Source: a virus. From it: a stretch of DNA of 64,000 bases. Shown piece by piece: positions 1-6,483 of this stretch. The position numbers and the translations under genes are program-made. A model generated the notes under the pieces. That model did not search any database. It had not been told where the DNA came from and saw only the letters and a list, made by a program, of their open reading frames with translations. The stretch spans positions 1-64,000 of IMG/VR virus record IMGVR_UViG_3300031578_000004. One strand, given 5' to 3'. Position 1 is the first letter of the stretch; the number at the start of each line of letters is the position of its first letter.

Positions 1-1
1 G

Positions 2-193
2 ACTCTTGTAAGCGCTGTTCCAATTATTGGAAGCAGTTACGTAAACCTATTTGACTATCTCTTTGCCGGGTATATTGACGAAATCCACGTAGTTAAAGGG
101 ATCGCCCAATGGACGGCAAACTTCACAGTTCCTACCACACCATATTCCTTGATTCCTATTGAAAGTCGAGCATATTGTTTTGTAGTTTCATAA
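2..193 (+). CDS. C-terminal end of a LamG-like phage tail/adhesin protein (partial)
   Basis: Open from the left edge, so only the last 63 residues are seen. The reading YIDEIHVVKGIAQW followed by an FTVPTTPY-type ending is the typical last strand and tail of a LamG/concanavalin-A-like domain as found in phage tail and surface proteins that bind glycans (family knowledge). It is followed at once by tail and lysis genes, which supports a virion-surface role. Its DNA is visibly richer in GC than all neighbouring genes, suggesting the domain was acquired from another source. The start and full domain order lie outside the window. Confidence 0.7.
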   Translation, partial: TLVSAVPIIGSSYVNLFDYLFAGYIDEIHVVKGIAQWTANFTVPTTPYSLIPIESRAYCFVVS

Positions 194-215
194 TTTTAGA
201 AAGGTAGTGAAAATA

Positions 216-824
216 ATGTTACTGACAACAAACCAACAGAATCAAATCAATGCTGTAAAAGCAAATATTGAGGCATTAACCATTAAACAAGAATCAATTC
301 GCCAACAAACACAAATAGATTTAGGCACTTTGCAACAGCAAATTTCAATTAAACAAACACAAAGGGATACAGATATAAATGATATCCAAACAAGTATAAA
401 TACTTTCCAAACTAATATGAATCTAATAGTTTCACCCCCTACTCCTGCTCCTGAAGATATGCTCAAATATGCTCAGGCAATTAGAATAGTTCAATTAGGC
501 GACACTTATAATGAAAAATTAACTGAAGGATTTAATTCAAATGCAACAGGAATTCAGTATCATTTTAGATACAATGAATTTGACCAAAAAAAATTTATAA
601 AGGTATCTTTAATGGCAATTAAAAATAAAATTTCATTCCCAGTTGTCATTTCTGATACAAATGGAGTTTCAGTACTACACACAGCAGAACAATATGATAC
701 GTTGGAAAATGATATTAATATGTTCGAATGGGTGTTACAGAATAAACTTGAAGCCCTAACAAGAGAAGTTAAAGCATTAACTATTGTTGAAGACGTAGTT
801 GGTTGGATACCTGTATGGGATTAG
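216..824 (+). CDS. DUF4376-like tail protein with coiled coil
   Basis: The ATG at 216 is preferred over an in-frame GTG at 207 because the AAAGGTAG ribosome site ends just before 207. Residues about 10-75 are rich in Gln, Ile and Lys with heptad spacing and look like a coiled coil. The C-terminal half (GFNSNATGIQYHFRYN, then a TNGVSVLHTAEQYDTL stretch and a final Trp) resembles DUF4376, a domain common at the end of phage tail-fibre or tail-accessory proteins. It lies directly after the tail protein end and before the terminator at 871. The exact role is unknown; family match is by eye. Confidence 0.6.
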   Translation: MLLTTNQQNQINAVKANIEALTIKQESIRQQTQIDLGTLQQQISIKQTQRDTDINDIQTSINTFQTNMNLIVSPPTPAPEDMLKYAQAIRIVQLGDTYNEKLTEGFNSNATGIQYHFRYNEFDQKKFIKVSLMAIKNKISFPVVISDTNGVSVLHTAEQYDTLENDINMFEWVLQNKLEALTREVKALTIVEDVVGWIPVWD

Positions 825-870
825 AGATAGGAAATATTATTGCGTCTAGAGGAAATTCAAATAATATATA

Positions 871-910
871 AAATAAGAGACTAATCATTAAAAATTAGTC
901 TCTTATTTTA
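871..910 (+). terminator. Intrinsic terminator after the tail genes
   Basis: Perfect 15-bp inverted repeat, AAATAAGAGACTAAT (871-885) and its complement (894-908), with an 8-nt loop and a T-rich end. It separates the tail genes from the lysis genes and is nearly symmetric, so it could act on both strands. Confidence 0.8.
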
Positions 911-1020
911 TATTATATTAAACCCTAAAATTTATAAACAAACAAATTAACCAAGGAGAGTGTATGAAATGCACTAGTTAAATTATATAAAAATATACAT
1001 AGAAAGTAGGTACATAAATT

Positions 1021-1449
1021 ATGAGTGAATGTCCAAACCAATTACAACAAGAGCATATTAAGTCAATTGCAACGCTGGAAACTAAGGTGGAGAATCTTGA
1101 ACACAAGGTTGATGATTTCTCAATAATGAAAGATACGCTAGTTGAATTAAAAGCTTTATCAAAAGAGCAATCAAGTTATAATAAAAAATTTAATGAAATG
1201 TATGAGAAATCTATTGTATCAAATATTGAATTTAGTAATACATTGATTAATATTAATGCTAATTTAAACTCTTTAAATTCTGAAATTAAAGGTGTTAATG
1301 AAAGAATTGATGAAGTTGAATTAAAGATAGATGGTATAGATGATAAATCCAAAGTGGATTTTTTAATATTAGTAAAGCAATATGCTATCCCAGTAATTAT
1401 GGGTGGAGGTATTGTTTATTTTATATTAAGTGTAGTGGGAAAAATATAA
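1021..1449 (+). CDS. XhlA-like membrane-anchored coiled-coil protein
   Basis: 142 residues: a charged N-terminus, about 90 residues of heptad-like coiled coil, and one hydrophobic segment near the C-terminus (residues about 120-138, YAIPVIMGGGIVYFILSVV). This layout fits the hemolysin XhlA family, whose members sit in phage lysis cassettes and assist holin function at the inner membrane (family knowledge). The neighbours, two small membrane proteins and an endolysin, agree. Start ATG follows an AGTAGG site at about 10 nt. Roughly 1.5 times longer than classical XhlA, so the assignment is by architecture only. Confidence 0.55.
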   Translation: MSECPNQLQQEHIKSIATLETKVENLEHKVDDFSIMKDTLVELKALSKEQSSYNKKFNEMYEKSIVSNIEFSNTLININANLNSLNSEIKGVNERIDEVELKIDGIDDKSKVDFLILVKQYAIPVIMGGGIVYFILSVVGKI

Positions 1450-1496
1450 GTTAAATATTTAAAATAAGATATTTAAGATAAAGGATATAAAAATTT

Positions 1497-1559
1497 ATGA
1501 ATAAAAGAAATAACAATAAACAGCAAAATAAAAACAAGGGTATAGAAAAACTTCGTTAG
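1497..1559 (+). CDS. Possible 20-residue basic peptide
   Basis: ATG after an AAGGA site about 12 nt upstream opens a 20-codon frame rich in Asn, Lys and Gln. It is the only candidate gene in the 212-base gap between the XhlA-like and the small membrane protein; no terminator or promoter was seen there. No relatives are recognised and it may not be translated. Confidence 0.2.
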   Translation: MNKRNNNKQQNKNKGIEKLR

Positions 1560-1661
1560 GCACTCAATTTAACTATAACAATCCCTCGTTACTGATATTT
1601 TAACATTGATTAGTAGGATTGTAAAGAAGTATTAATTTTAGAATTATAAGGAGGTAAAGGA

Positions 1662-1925
1662 ATGATTAATTTTATAAAAAAGATGCAAACCAGTAAAAAA
1701 ATTACTTGGCTATTCATAATAGTTTATTTATTCGGTTTGTTAGGAACAGCAATAGCAAGTATGAAAGGTTTTGATTTAAGATTTATTATGGACTATCTTC
1801 ATCAGATAGTTTTAATAATTGTTGTTTCTTACTTTGGGTCTAAGACTATTGAAAATTTTGAAAAAATAAGAATTAGTGTTAAAAGTGGTAGTGAAGATAG
1901 TACTAATTTAAGTGGTGAAATTTAA
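1662..1925 (+). CDS. Small two-helix membrane protein, probable holin component
   Basis: 87 residues with two hydrophobic segments (about 15-34 and 44-60) separated by a short polar turn and a charged C-terminal tail, the usual shape of class II holins. A strong AAGGAGG site precedes the ATG. The stop codon abuts the endolysin ATG with no gap, so the two are probably translationally coupled. Holins time lysis by permeabilising the membrane; which of this protein, the XhlA-like protein or the later LLH-type protein is the true holin cannot be decided from sequence. Confidence 0.5.
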   Translation: MINFIKKMQTSKKITWLFIIVYLFGLLGTAIASMKGFDLRFIMDYLHQIVLIIVVSYFGSKTIENFEKIRISVKSGSEDSTNLSGEI

Positions 1926-3689
1926 ATGAAGAAATTAACTATTGTAAATGGAATAATTCAAGATAAATTTATTGATGATATTCCAATTAGAATTCAAATA
2001 GTAGAACCCAAAGGTAAAGCAAACGTAAGAACACTTATAAAAATGACAGAATGTATTGGTATCACTAATCATAATACAGGAAATAATTCACCTACAACTG
2101 GAGATGAACTTCATGCAAATTGGATGCAGAATGTTGAAAATGCTGATTTACAATATGTTTCAGCACATTTATATGTAGACCAAGATTCTATTACACAAAT
2201 AATACCATTAGATGAAGTTACTTTTAATGCTGGAGATGGTAAAGGTAGAGGAAATTATAAAACTATCTCTATTGAAATATGTGAAAATGCTAATGTTGAT
2301 AAAGCAGAAGAAAACGCAAAGAAGTTAAATGCTTCATTGATTCTTACATATTCAAATTTGAAAATTTATAAACATCAAGATTGGTCTGGAAAATACTGTC
2401 CTAGGGTTATATTAAATAAAAATGGTTGGAGTAAATTTGTTGAAGATATATTGAACTATGTAAGAATTGCAAATATGAAACTTACAGAAGTAAAAGAGGA
2501 AGTTAAAGTGATTTATACGACTCTCAGACTAGGTTTAAAAGGCAATGATGTATTACTACTACAAACGAAATTAAAGTCTTTAAACTATAAAATACAATTC
2601 GCAGACGGTATATTCGGGAATGAAACATTGGAAGCTGTAAAGGAATTTCAGAAGAATGAAAAACTTTATATAGATGGAATATTTGGGGCAATGAGCTGGA
2701 AGGCTTTGGAGACTGTTAAGGCTTTAGTTATTGAAGTGGTTAAACCTGTTGAAACTAAACCTGTAACTCCTGTAACTCCTGTATTTGCTATGCCTACTTT
2801 AAAATTAGGCTCAAAGGGCGAGGATGTAAAGACATTGCAAAGTAAGTTAAAAAATCTTAATTATATAATTTCAGTTGATGGTGATTTTGGTGTAGGTACA
2901 GATAAAATTGTAAAACAATTTCAAACCGATAATGGTTTGGTAGCAGACGGAATTGTGGGAAAAGGTACTTATGGTGCTTTGAAGGTTGCTAAGGCTATAG
3001 TTAAACTTACACCTATACTTGATACTCCTATTAGTAAATATGAAATTACTAAAACAAAAGATGGTATTAACATTGTTAAAATAAAGAAATCTTGTATAAA
3101 GAATATAGATGTTATACTTTGTAAACAACCTAAAGAAACACTAAAGAATCTATATACTAGACTGGCTAAGAAGCCTACATTCTTGATTAATGGCGGTCTT
3201 TTCGCAATGAATAATGGCAACTCAATGAGTTCTATGTTTGATGAAGAGAAGAAAATTGTTTCAGGTTACTTCTCAGATTTTGGTTTATATGTTAAAAAAG
3301 ATGGTTCTTATGGATTTGATAATTTTAACAATGTAAAGGATATTCGTGATTTCATAGGTGCATCTCCGACTTTAATTGTCAATGGTATAAAGAATGTTGA
3401 CCTAAAAGGACTAACCAAAGATAAAGCATTTACTGATAGTAGACATCCAAGAACTTGTATTGGTATGGATGCAAATTATTTTTATTTAATAATTATTGAT
3501 GGTAGGCAATTAGGTAAAAAGGGTATGACAGTAAATGAGTTAGTTGACTTTGGATTAAAAATGAAATTAAAATTTATGATTAATCTTGATGGTGGATATT
3601 CAAGTTTGATACTAGATGCAAATGGAAAATCTGTAAACTCACAATCAGAAAACAGAGCTATAGATAATGCTATAGCTTTTTATTTATAA
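1926..3689 (+). CDS. Endolysin: amidase + two peptidoglycan-binding repeats + phosphodiester glycosidase domain
   Basis: 587 residues with four parts. Residues about 40-180 form an Amidase_2 N-acetylmuramoyl-L-alanine amidase domain with the zinc ligands H49 (in TNHNTG), H150 and C158. Two PG_binding_1 repeats follow (about 196-265 and 290-352, each with a DGxFG-type turn). Residues about 375-587 resemble the NAGPA / phosphodiester glycosidase (DUF2233) family: an FLINGGLFAMNNG segment, a HPRTCIGMD segment and NLDGGYSS. The first three parts are standard endolysin modules that cut and bind the cell wall after lysis. The last is unusual on an endolysin and could attack a sugar-phosphate linkage such as in wall teichoic acid or capsule (inference). 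Start directly abuts the upstream membrane gene. Confidence 0.85.
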   Translation: MKKLTIVNGIIQDKFIDDIPIRIQIVEPKGKANVRTLIKMTECIGITNHNTGNNSPTTGDELHANWMQNVENADLQYVSAHLYVDQDSITQIIPLDEVTFNAGDGKGRGNYKTISIEICENANVDKAEENAKKLNASLILTYSNLKIYKHQDWSGKYCPRVILNKNGWSKFVEDILNYVRIANMKLTEVKEEVKVIYTTLRLGLKGNDVLLLQTKLKSLNYKIQFADGIFGNETLEAVKEFQKNEKLYIDGIFGAMSWKALETVKALVIEVVKPVETKPVTPVTPVFAMPTLKLGSKGEDVKTLQSKLKNLNYIISVDGDFGVGTDKIVKQFQTDNGLVADGIVGKGTYGALKVAKAIVKLTPILDTPISKYEITKTKDGINIVKIKKSCIKNIDVILCKQPKETLKNLYTRLAKKPTFLINGGLFAMNNGNSMSSMFDEEKKIVSGYFSDFGLYVKKDGSYGFDNFNNVKDIRDFIGASPTLIVNGIKNVDLKGLTKDKAFTDSRHPRTCIGMDANYFYLIIIDGRQLGKKGMTVNELVDFGLKMKLKFMINLDGGYSSLILDANGKSVNSQSENRAIDNAIAFYL

Positions 3690-3734
3690 ACAAAACAAAC
3701 AACAACTATAAAAAATTATTAGGAGGAAATGTAA

Positions 3735-4145
3735 ATGTTTGATTATTCAATATTATTTTTATTCGGATTTATCGTATTATCACTAGGAGTTGTTGCTGGG
3801 GTAGTTTTATTAATGAAGAACTACAATATCTCTCCCAAACAATTAACCGAAGGAATAGATATATCTAAAACAATAAGTATAATAATAAAAGTTACTGCAA
3901 AAGAATTAAATTTCGTCAATGATGAATCAGTGGATGAAATTGCAAACATAGTAATAGATTCGTTAGATTATATAAAAACAATAGCTAATGATGCAACTAA
4001 AGAAGAAAAAGTTCAAGCTGGAATTAAGTATGTTGAAGAATTGTGTTTATCTTTTGATATTCAAATGAATGAAGATAGAATGTTTGTGGCTACTACTTTG
4101 TTGCAATTGGGAATTAATTTGTTGGAAACATTGGAAGTTAAGTAA
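3735..4145 (+). CDS. LLH-type phage holin
   Basis: 136 residues: an N-terminal membrane segment (about 6-28), then a mostly helical cytoplasmic part with repeated K/E-rich helices. This matches the LLH holin family (single N-terminal helix plus long soluble tail) that lies next to endolysins in Firmicute phages. GGAGG site 9 nt before the ATG. An ACTATAAAA box lies in the gap upstream (3705-3713), the same word that precedes several promoters in this window. Confidence 0.6.
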   Translation: MFDYSILFLFGFIVLSLGVVAGVVLLMKNYNISPKQLTEGIDISKTISIIIKVTAKELNFVNDESVDEIANIVIDSLDYIKTIANDATKEEKVQAGIKYVEELCLSFDIQMNEDRMFVATTLLQLGINLLETLEVK

Positions 4146-4178
4146 GAAATAGAACAAACAATAACTATAAAATAATAA

Positions 4179-4210
4179 AGAAGGTTGATATTTAATTATA
4201 TTAGCCTTCT
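4179..4210 (+). terminator. Probable terminator after lysis genes
   Basis: 12-bp stem AGAAGGTTGATA / TATTAGCCTTCT with two G-U pairs and an 8-nt loop. The trailing sequence is AT-rich but lacks a real T run, so termination may be partial. Confidence 0.5.
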
Positions 4211-4229
4211 CTAAATAAATAACAAAAAC

Positions 4230-4272
4230 TATAAAATTAAGTATTGCAATATATAAAATATGGGTGTATAAT
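4230..4272 (+). promoter_or_regulatory. Sigma-A promoter with upstream TATAAAA box
   Basis: TTGCAA (4244-4249), 17-bp spacer, TATAAT (4267-4272). TATAAAA at 4230-4236 ends exactly 7 bp before the -35, the same spacing as at the minus-strand promoters near 36.8, 40.7 and 48.8 kb. It should drive the DUF5659-like gene at 4364. Confidence 0.75.
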
Positions 4273-4287
4273 TATGGTAATGGGATT

Positions 4288-4327
4288 CCATTGTTGCGAC
4301 AATGGTTAAACTGCTAAAGCAGTTTAA
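4288..4327 (+). promoter_or_regulatory. Structured 5' leader with two hairpins
   Basis: Two adjacent perfect hairpins start about 10 nt after the predicted transcription start: CCATTGT-TGCG-ACAATGG (4288-4305) and TTAAACTGC-TAAA-GCAGTTTAA (4306-4327). Neither is followed by a T run, so this is a structured leader rather than a terminator. A role in translation control or RNA stability is inference. Confidence 0.6.
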
Positions 4328-4363
4328 ATAACAATAATGTTTATTTTAAAAGGAGGATTTTGC

Positions 4364-4582
4364 ATGAATAATGTATTTCAAACATCAAGTCTTAATATCG
4401 TTGCATGGTTGCTAACTAAGGGGTATCAGGTCAAAGAAAAAATGCGTTTAAATAATAGCACTATTTTTTACTTTGACAGGGATGAAAACCTACAGAAAAC
4501 AATTGATGAATATAATAACAACAAAGAATTAAAAGACTTCATATCGAAATTTAGAGAAGTTAAAATAATGGCTAAACAGTAA
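4364..4582 (+). CDS. Small DUF5659-like protein
   Basis: 72 residues from the ATG at 4364, which follows AAAGGAGGA at 8 nt; an upstream in-frame ATG at 4337 lacks a ribosome site. The opening FQTSSLNIVAWLLTKGYQV and a later FYFDRDENL segment resemble DUF5659, a small family of unknown function in clostridial phages and their hosts. It is the only gene of a single-gene transcription unit with its own promoter, structured leader and terminator, which suggests expression independent of the lysis operon, for example in the prophage state (inference). Confidence 0.6.
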   Translation: MNNVFQTSSLNIVAWLLTKGYQVKEKMRLNNSTIFYFDRDENLQKTIDEYNNNKELKDFISKFREVKIMAKQ

Positions 4583-4603
4583 CAAAATATATAAAATTAT
4601 CTT

Positions 4604-4628
4604 AAAGACTTAGAAATGAGTCTTTTTT
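4604..4628 (+). terminator. Intrinsic terminator of the DUF5659-like gene
   Basis: AAAGACT (4604-4610) and AGTCTTT (4619-4625) form a 7-bp stem with an 8-nt loop, followed by six T residues. Confidence 0.75.
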
Positions 4629-4673
4629 ATTTGCACAAATTTAACATGTTTATTTTACAGGAGGTATTAAATT

Positions 4674-5261
4674 ATGAATAGTGAAAAATATGGAATCAAT
4701 GGTAATACAGTTTTTGATAGACAAACAGGTGCAGTAATTGACTTACAGGAAGTTAAGAAGGCAAAAGAAAGAGATGCGATAGATACCTTTCATAATAGTA
4801 TGGAAGAATTGCATGAGTTGGGACTAACCCCTGATTTAGTAGTAGTGAAATATAGAAATAGAGAATATCAATGTGTTGAGATTAAAAGAGAATACGAATT
4901 CAATAAGGAGTTTAGAGTTGAATTGAGAGATTTAATGTTGAGTAAAGAACTAAGTAAAAATGCTCGTTGTTTTATTGGAACATTATCTCCTTTTGTGAGT
5001 TTTCCAAGTAATGCAATACATATAAAATATAAGAATCCTAGTTTAGATGAGTTAATGGAAATTTTAGATATGAGTAAAAATACCTTATCAGCCACTTTAA
5101 AAGAATTAGAAGATTTAACAATTATAAAAAGAGTTAAAAGAGATGGACAGTTGATAATTTACTTCAATTGTTTTTTATTTTGTGGTGGATTGGCGAGAAC
5201 GTGTAGTTTCAATAGATGTACGTTCTTTTTTATATTCAAAATTTGGGAAACAGAGTATTAA
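4674..5261 (+). CDS. Winged-helix DNA-binding protein, probably frameshifted near its 3' end
   Basis: 195 residues as read. Residues about 125-160 (MEILDMSKNTLSATLKELED then an IKRVKRDGQLIIYFN wing) look like a winged helix-turn-helix such as that of plasmid RepL or MarR-like proteins; the N-terminal 120 residues are not recognised. After FLFCGGL at about 5190 the frame becomes unlike protein (Cys and Phe rich). Dropping one base there gives a continuation RERVVSIDVRSFLYSKFGK that fits the usual ending of this family and reaches a TAA at 5296-5298, touching the next ATG. A one-base insertion is therefore likely. Role could be replication control or transcription regulation. Confidence 0.6.
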   Translation: MNSEKYGINGNTVFDRQTGAVIDLQEVKKAKERDAIDTFHNSMEELHELGLTPDLVVVKYRNREYQCVEIKREYEFNKEFRVELRDLMLSKELSKNARCFIGTLSPFVSFPSNAIHIKYKNPSLDELMEILDMSKNTLSATLKELEDLTIIKRVKRDGQLIIYFNCFLFCGGLARTCSFNRCTFFFIFKIWETEY

Positions 5262-5298
5262 AATTTGGTTATTTAACAAGTTTAAGGAGGAATATTAA

Positions 5299-5958
5299 AT
5301 GAAAACAAAAATATGTATACAATGTAAAAAAGAATTTCCTGAAACAAATGAATATTTTTATAAACAAACTAAAGGTGGTTTTAGTGGAAGATGTAAGACT
5401 TGTCAAAAAGAATATGGTATAACATATAGAAGTGTTAATAAAGAAAAAATACAAGAAAAAGATAAGATATATTATCAAGAGAATAAAAATAAAGTTATAT
5501 CAAGGCAAACTAAATATTATTATAAAAACTCCGAAAATTATAAAGAGTATTATAAAGAAAACAGAAGTGATATTTTAGATTACCAAAAAGAATATAAATC
5601 AAAAAATCCAGAATTAATAAAAGAAATAGGTAAAAGAAGAGATAATAAAAGAAAAATATTAAAAATTGAAAATGGTGGATTTTATACTGAAGAAGAGTGG
5701 AATAATTGTCTGTCTTTTTTCGATTATAAATGTTGCTATAGTGGACAAATTTTAACTGATAAAAATATTAGTATTGAACATATTATACCTATAATTAAAG
5801 GTGGAATAAATAATATATATAATATTGTTTGCTGTGATACACATGTGAACTCTAGTAAGGGAAGTAAAGATATGGAAGATTGGTATAGAGAGCAAGAATT
5901 TTTTAGTGAGCAACGTTTACAAAAAATATATGAGTGGATAGAAATAAATATAAAATAG
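5299..5958 (+). CDS. HNH endonuclease with N-terminal zinc knuckle
   Basis: 219 residues. Residues 6-36 carry two CxxC pairs (CIQC, CKTC), a zinc knuckle common in free-standing phage HNH homing nucleases. A long Lys/Tyr/Glu-rich linker with tandem YYxEN-like repeats spans about 45-115. The C-terminal part contains CCYSG, IEHIIPIIKGG and NIVCCDTHVNSSKG, an HNH/His-Me finger core. Such genes nick DNA and usually spread by homing; a packaging-associated HNH role is an alternative. GGAGG site directly upstream. Confidence 0.8.
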   Translation: MKTKICIQCKKEFPETNEYFYKQTKGGFSGRCKTCQKEYGITYRSVNKEKIQEKDKIYYQENKNKVISRQTKYYYKNSENYKEYYKENRSDILDYQKEYKSKNPELIKEIGKRRDNKRKILKIENGGFYTEEEWNNCLSFFDYKCCYSGQILTDKNISIEHIIPIIKGGINNIYNIVCCDTHVNSSKGSKDMEDWYREQEFFSEQRLQKIYEWIEINIK

Positions 5959-5960
5959 TT

Positions 5961-6003
5961 AATAAGCCATATGCACTTAATTGTGTATATGGCTTATTTT
6001 TTT
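5961..6003 (+). terminator. Terminator at the junction of the plus and minus gene blocks
   Basis: AATAAGCCATATGCAC (5961-5976) pairs with 5983-5998 with one mismatch, followed by seven T residues. It ends the plus-strand block. Confidence 0.85.
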
Positions 6004-6011
6004 CTCACTTT

Positions 6012-6090
6012 TGTCATACTTTTAAGTATGATTTTATGTAAATTATCACACTTTTTAGTACATAAAAATGAAAAATGTCATACTTTTTGC
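6012..6090. repeat. Three TGTCATACTTTT-type boxes at exact 32-bp spacing
   Basis: TGTCATACTTTTAAG at 6012, TATCACACTTTTTAG at 6044 and TGTCATACTTTTTGC at 6076 begin exactly 32 bp apart (about three helical turns). The first box is part of a palindrome CATACTTTTAAGTATG. They lie in the noncoding gap just downstream of the recombinase genes. They could be binding sites for the recombinase, its partner or a repressor, or belong to an attachment site; function is not known. Confidence 0.55.
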
Positions 6091-6094
6091 ATAA

Positions 6095-6418
6095 CTAAAA
6101 AAACTTAATATTATTTTCTTTTAGACACTGTATATTTCCATTTTTATAATAGATTGTGAAACAACTTTTATTATGTGCTATAATTTTTTCAATATGTTGT
6201 TGTATTAATAATTGTGTAGGATTAAATTCTATTTTATTTTTATCACAGTAAATCTTAAAAAAATTAAGAAGTTCTAATTCTTCTATAATGTTTCTTGGAC
6301 ATTTTTTATATTGATAATTTGAACAGATATATTTATTTTTCTGACGTTCTGTGATAAGTTTATAATTTTTTGTGCATAATTCACATTGTATCATTGAACT
6401 AAATAAAGCTTTAGACAT
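6095..6418 (-). CDS. Small zinc-ribbon protein related to the C-terminal part of serine recombinases
   Basis: 107 residues. CELCTKNY near the start and CSNYQYKKCPRNIIEE form a zinc ribbon like that of large serine recombinases, and the end (IEKIIAHNKSCFTIYYKNGN) resembles the last beta-hairpin region of the same proteins. It has no catalytic domain. It lies just downstream of the full recombinase and has its own promoter inside the 3' end of that gene. It may be a remnant of a second recombinase or a partner that modulates direction or DNA binding (inference). GAGAGG site before the ATG. Confidence 0.55.
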   Translation of the reverse strand: MSKALFSSMIQCELCTKNYKLITERQKNKYICSNYQYKKCPRNIIEELELLNFFKIYCDKNKIEFNPTQLLIQQHIEKIIAHNKSCFTIYYKNGNIQCLKENNIKFF

Positions 6419-6454
6419 AATTAATTACCTCTCAAAATAAAAAGTGATATATTA

Positions 6455-6483
6455 ATTATACCACTTCAAATCTTTAAGCACAA
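6455..6483 (-). promoter_or_regulatory. Promoter of the small zinc-ribbon gene
   Basis: On the minus strand TTGTGC (6478-6483), 17-bp spacer, TATAAT (6455-6460). The -10 is also half of an imperfect palindrome AAGTG..TATA / TATA..CACTT at 6441-6466, a possible operator. Confidence 0.6.
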
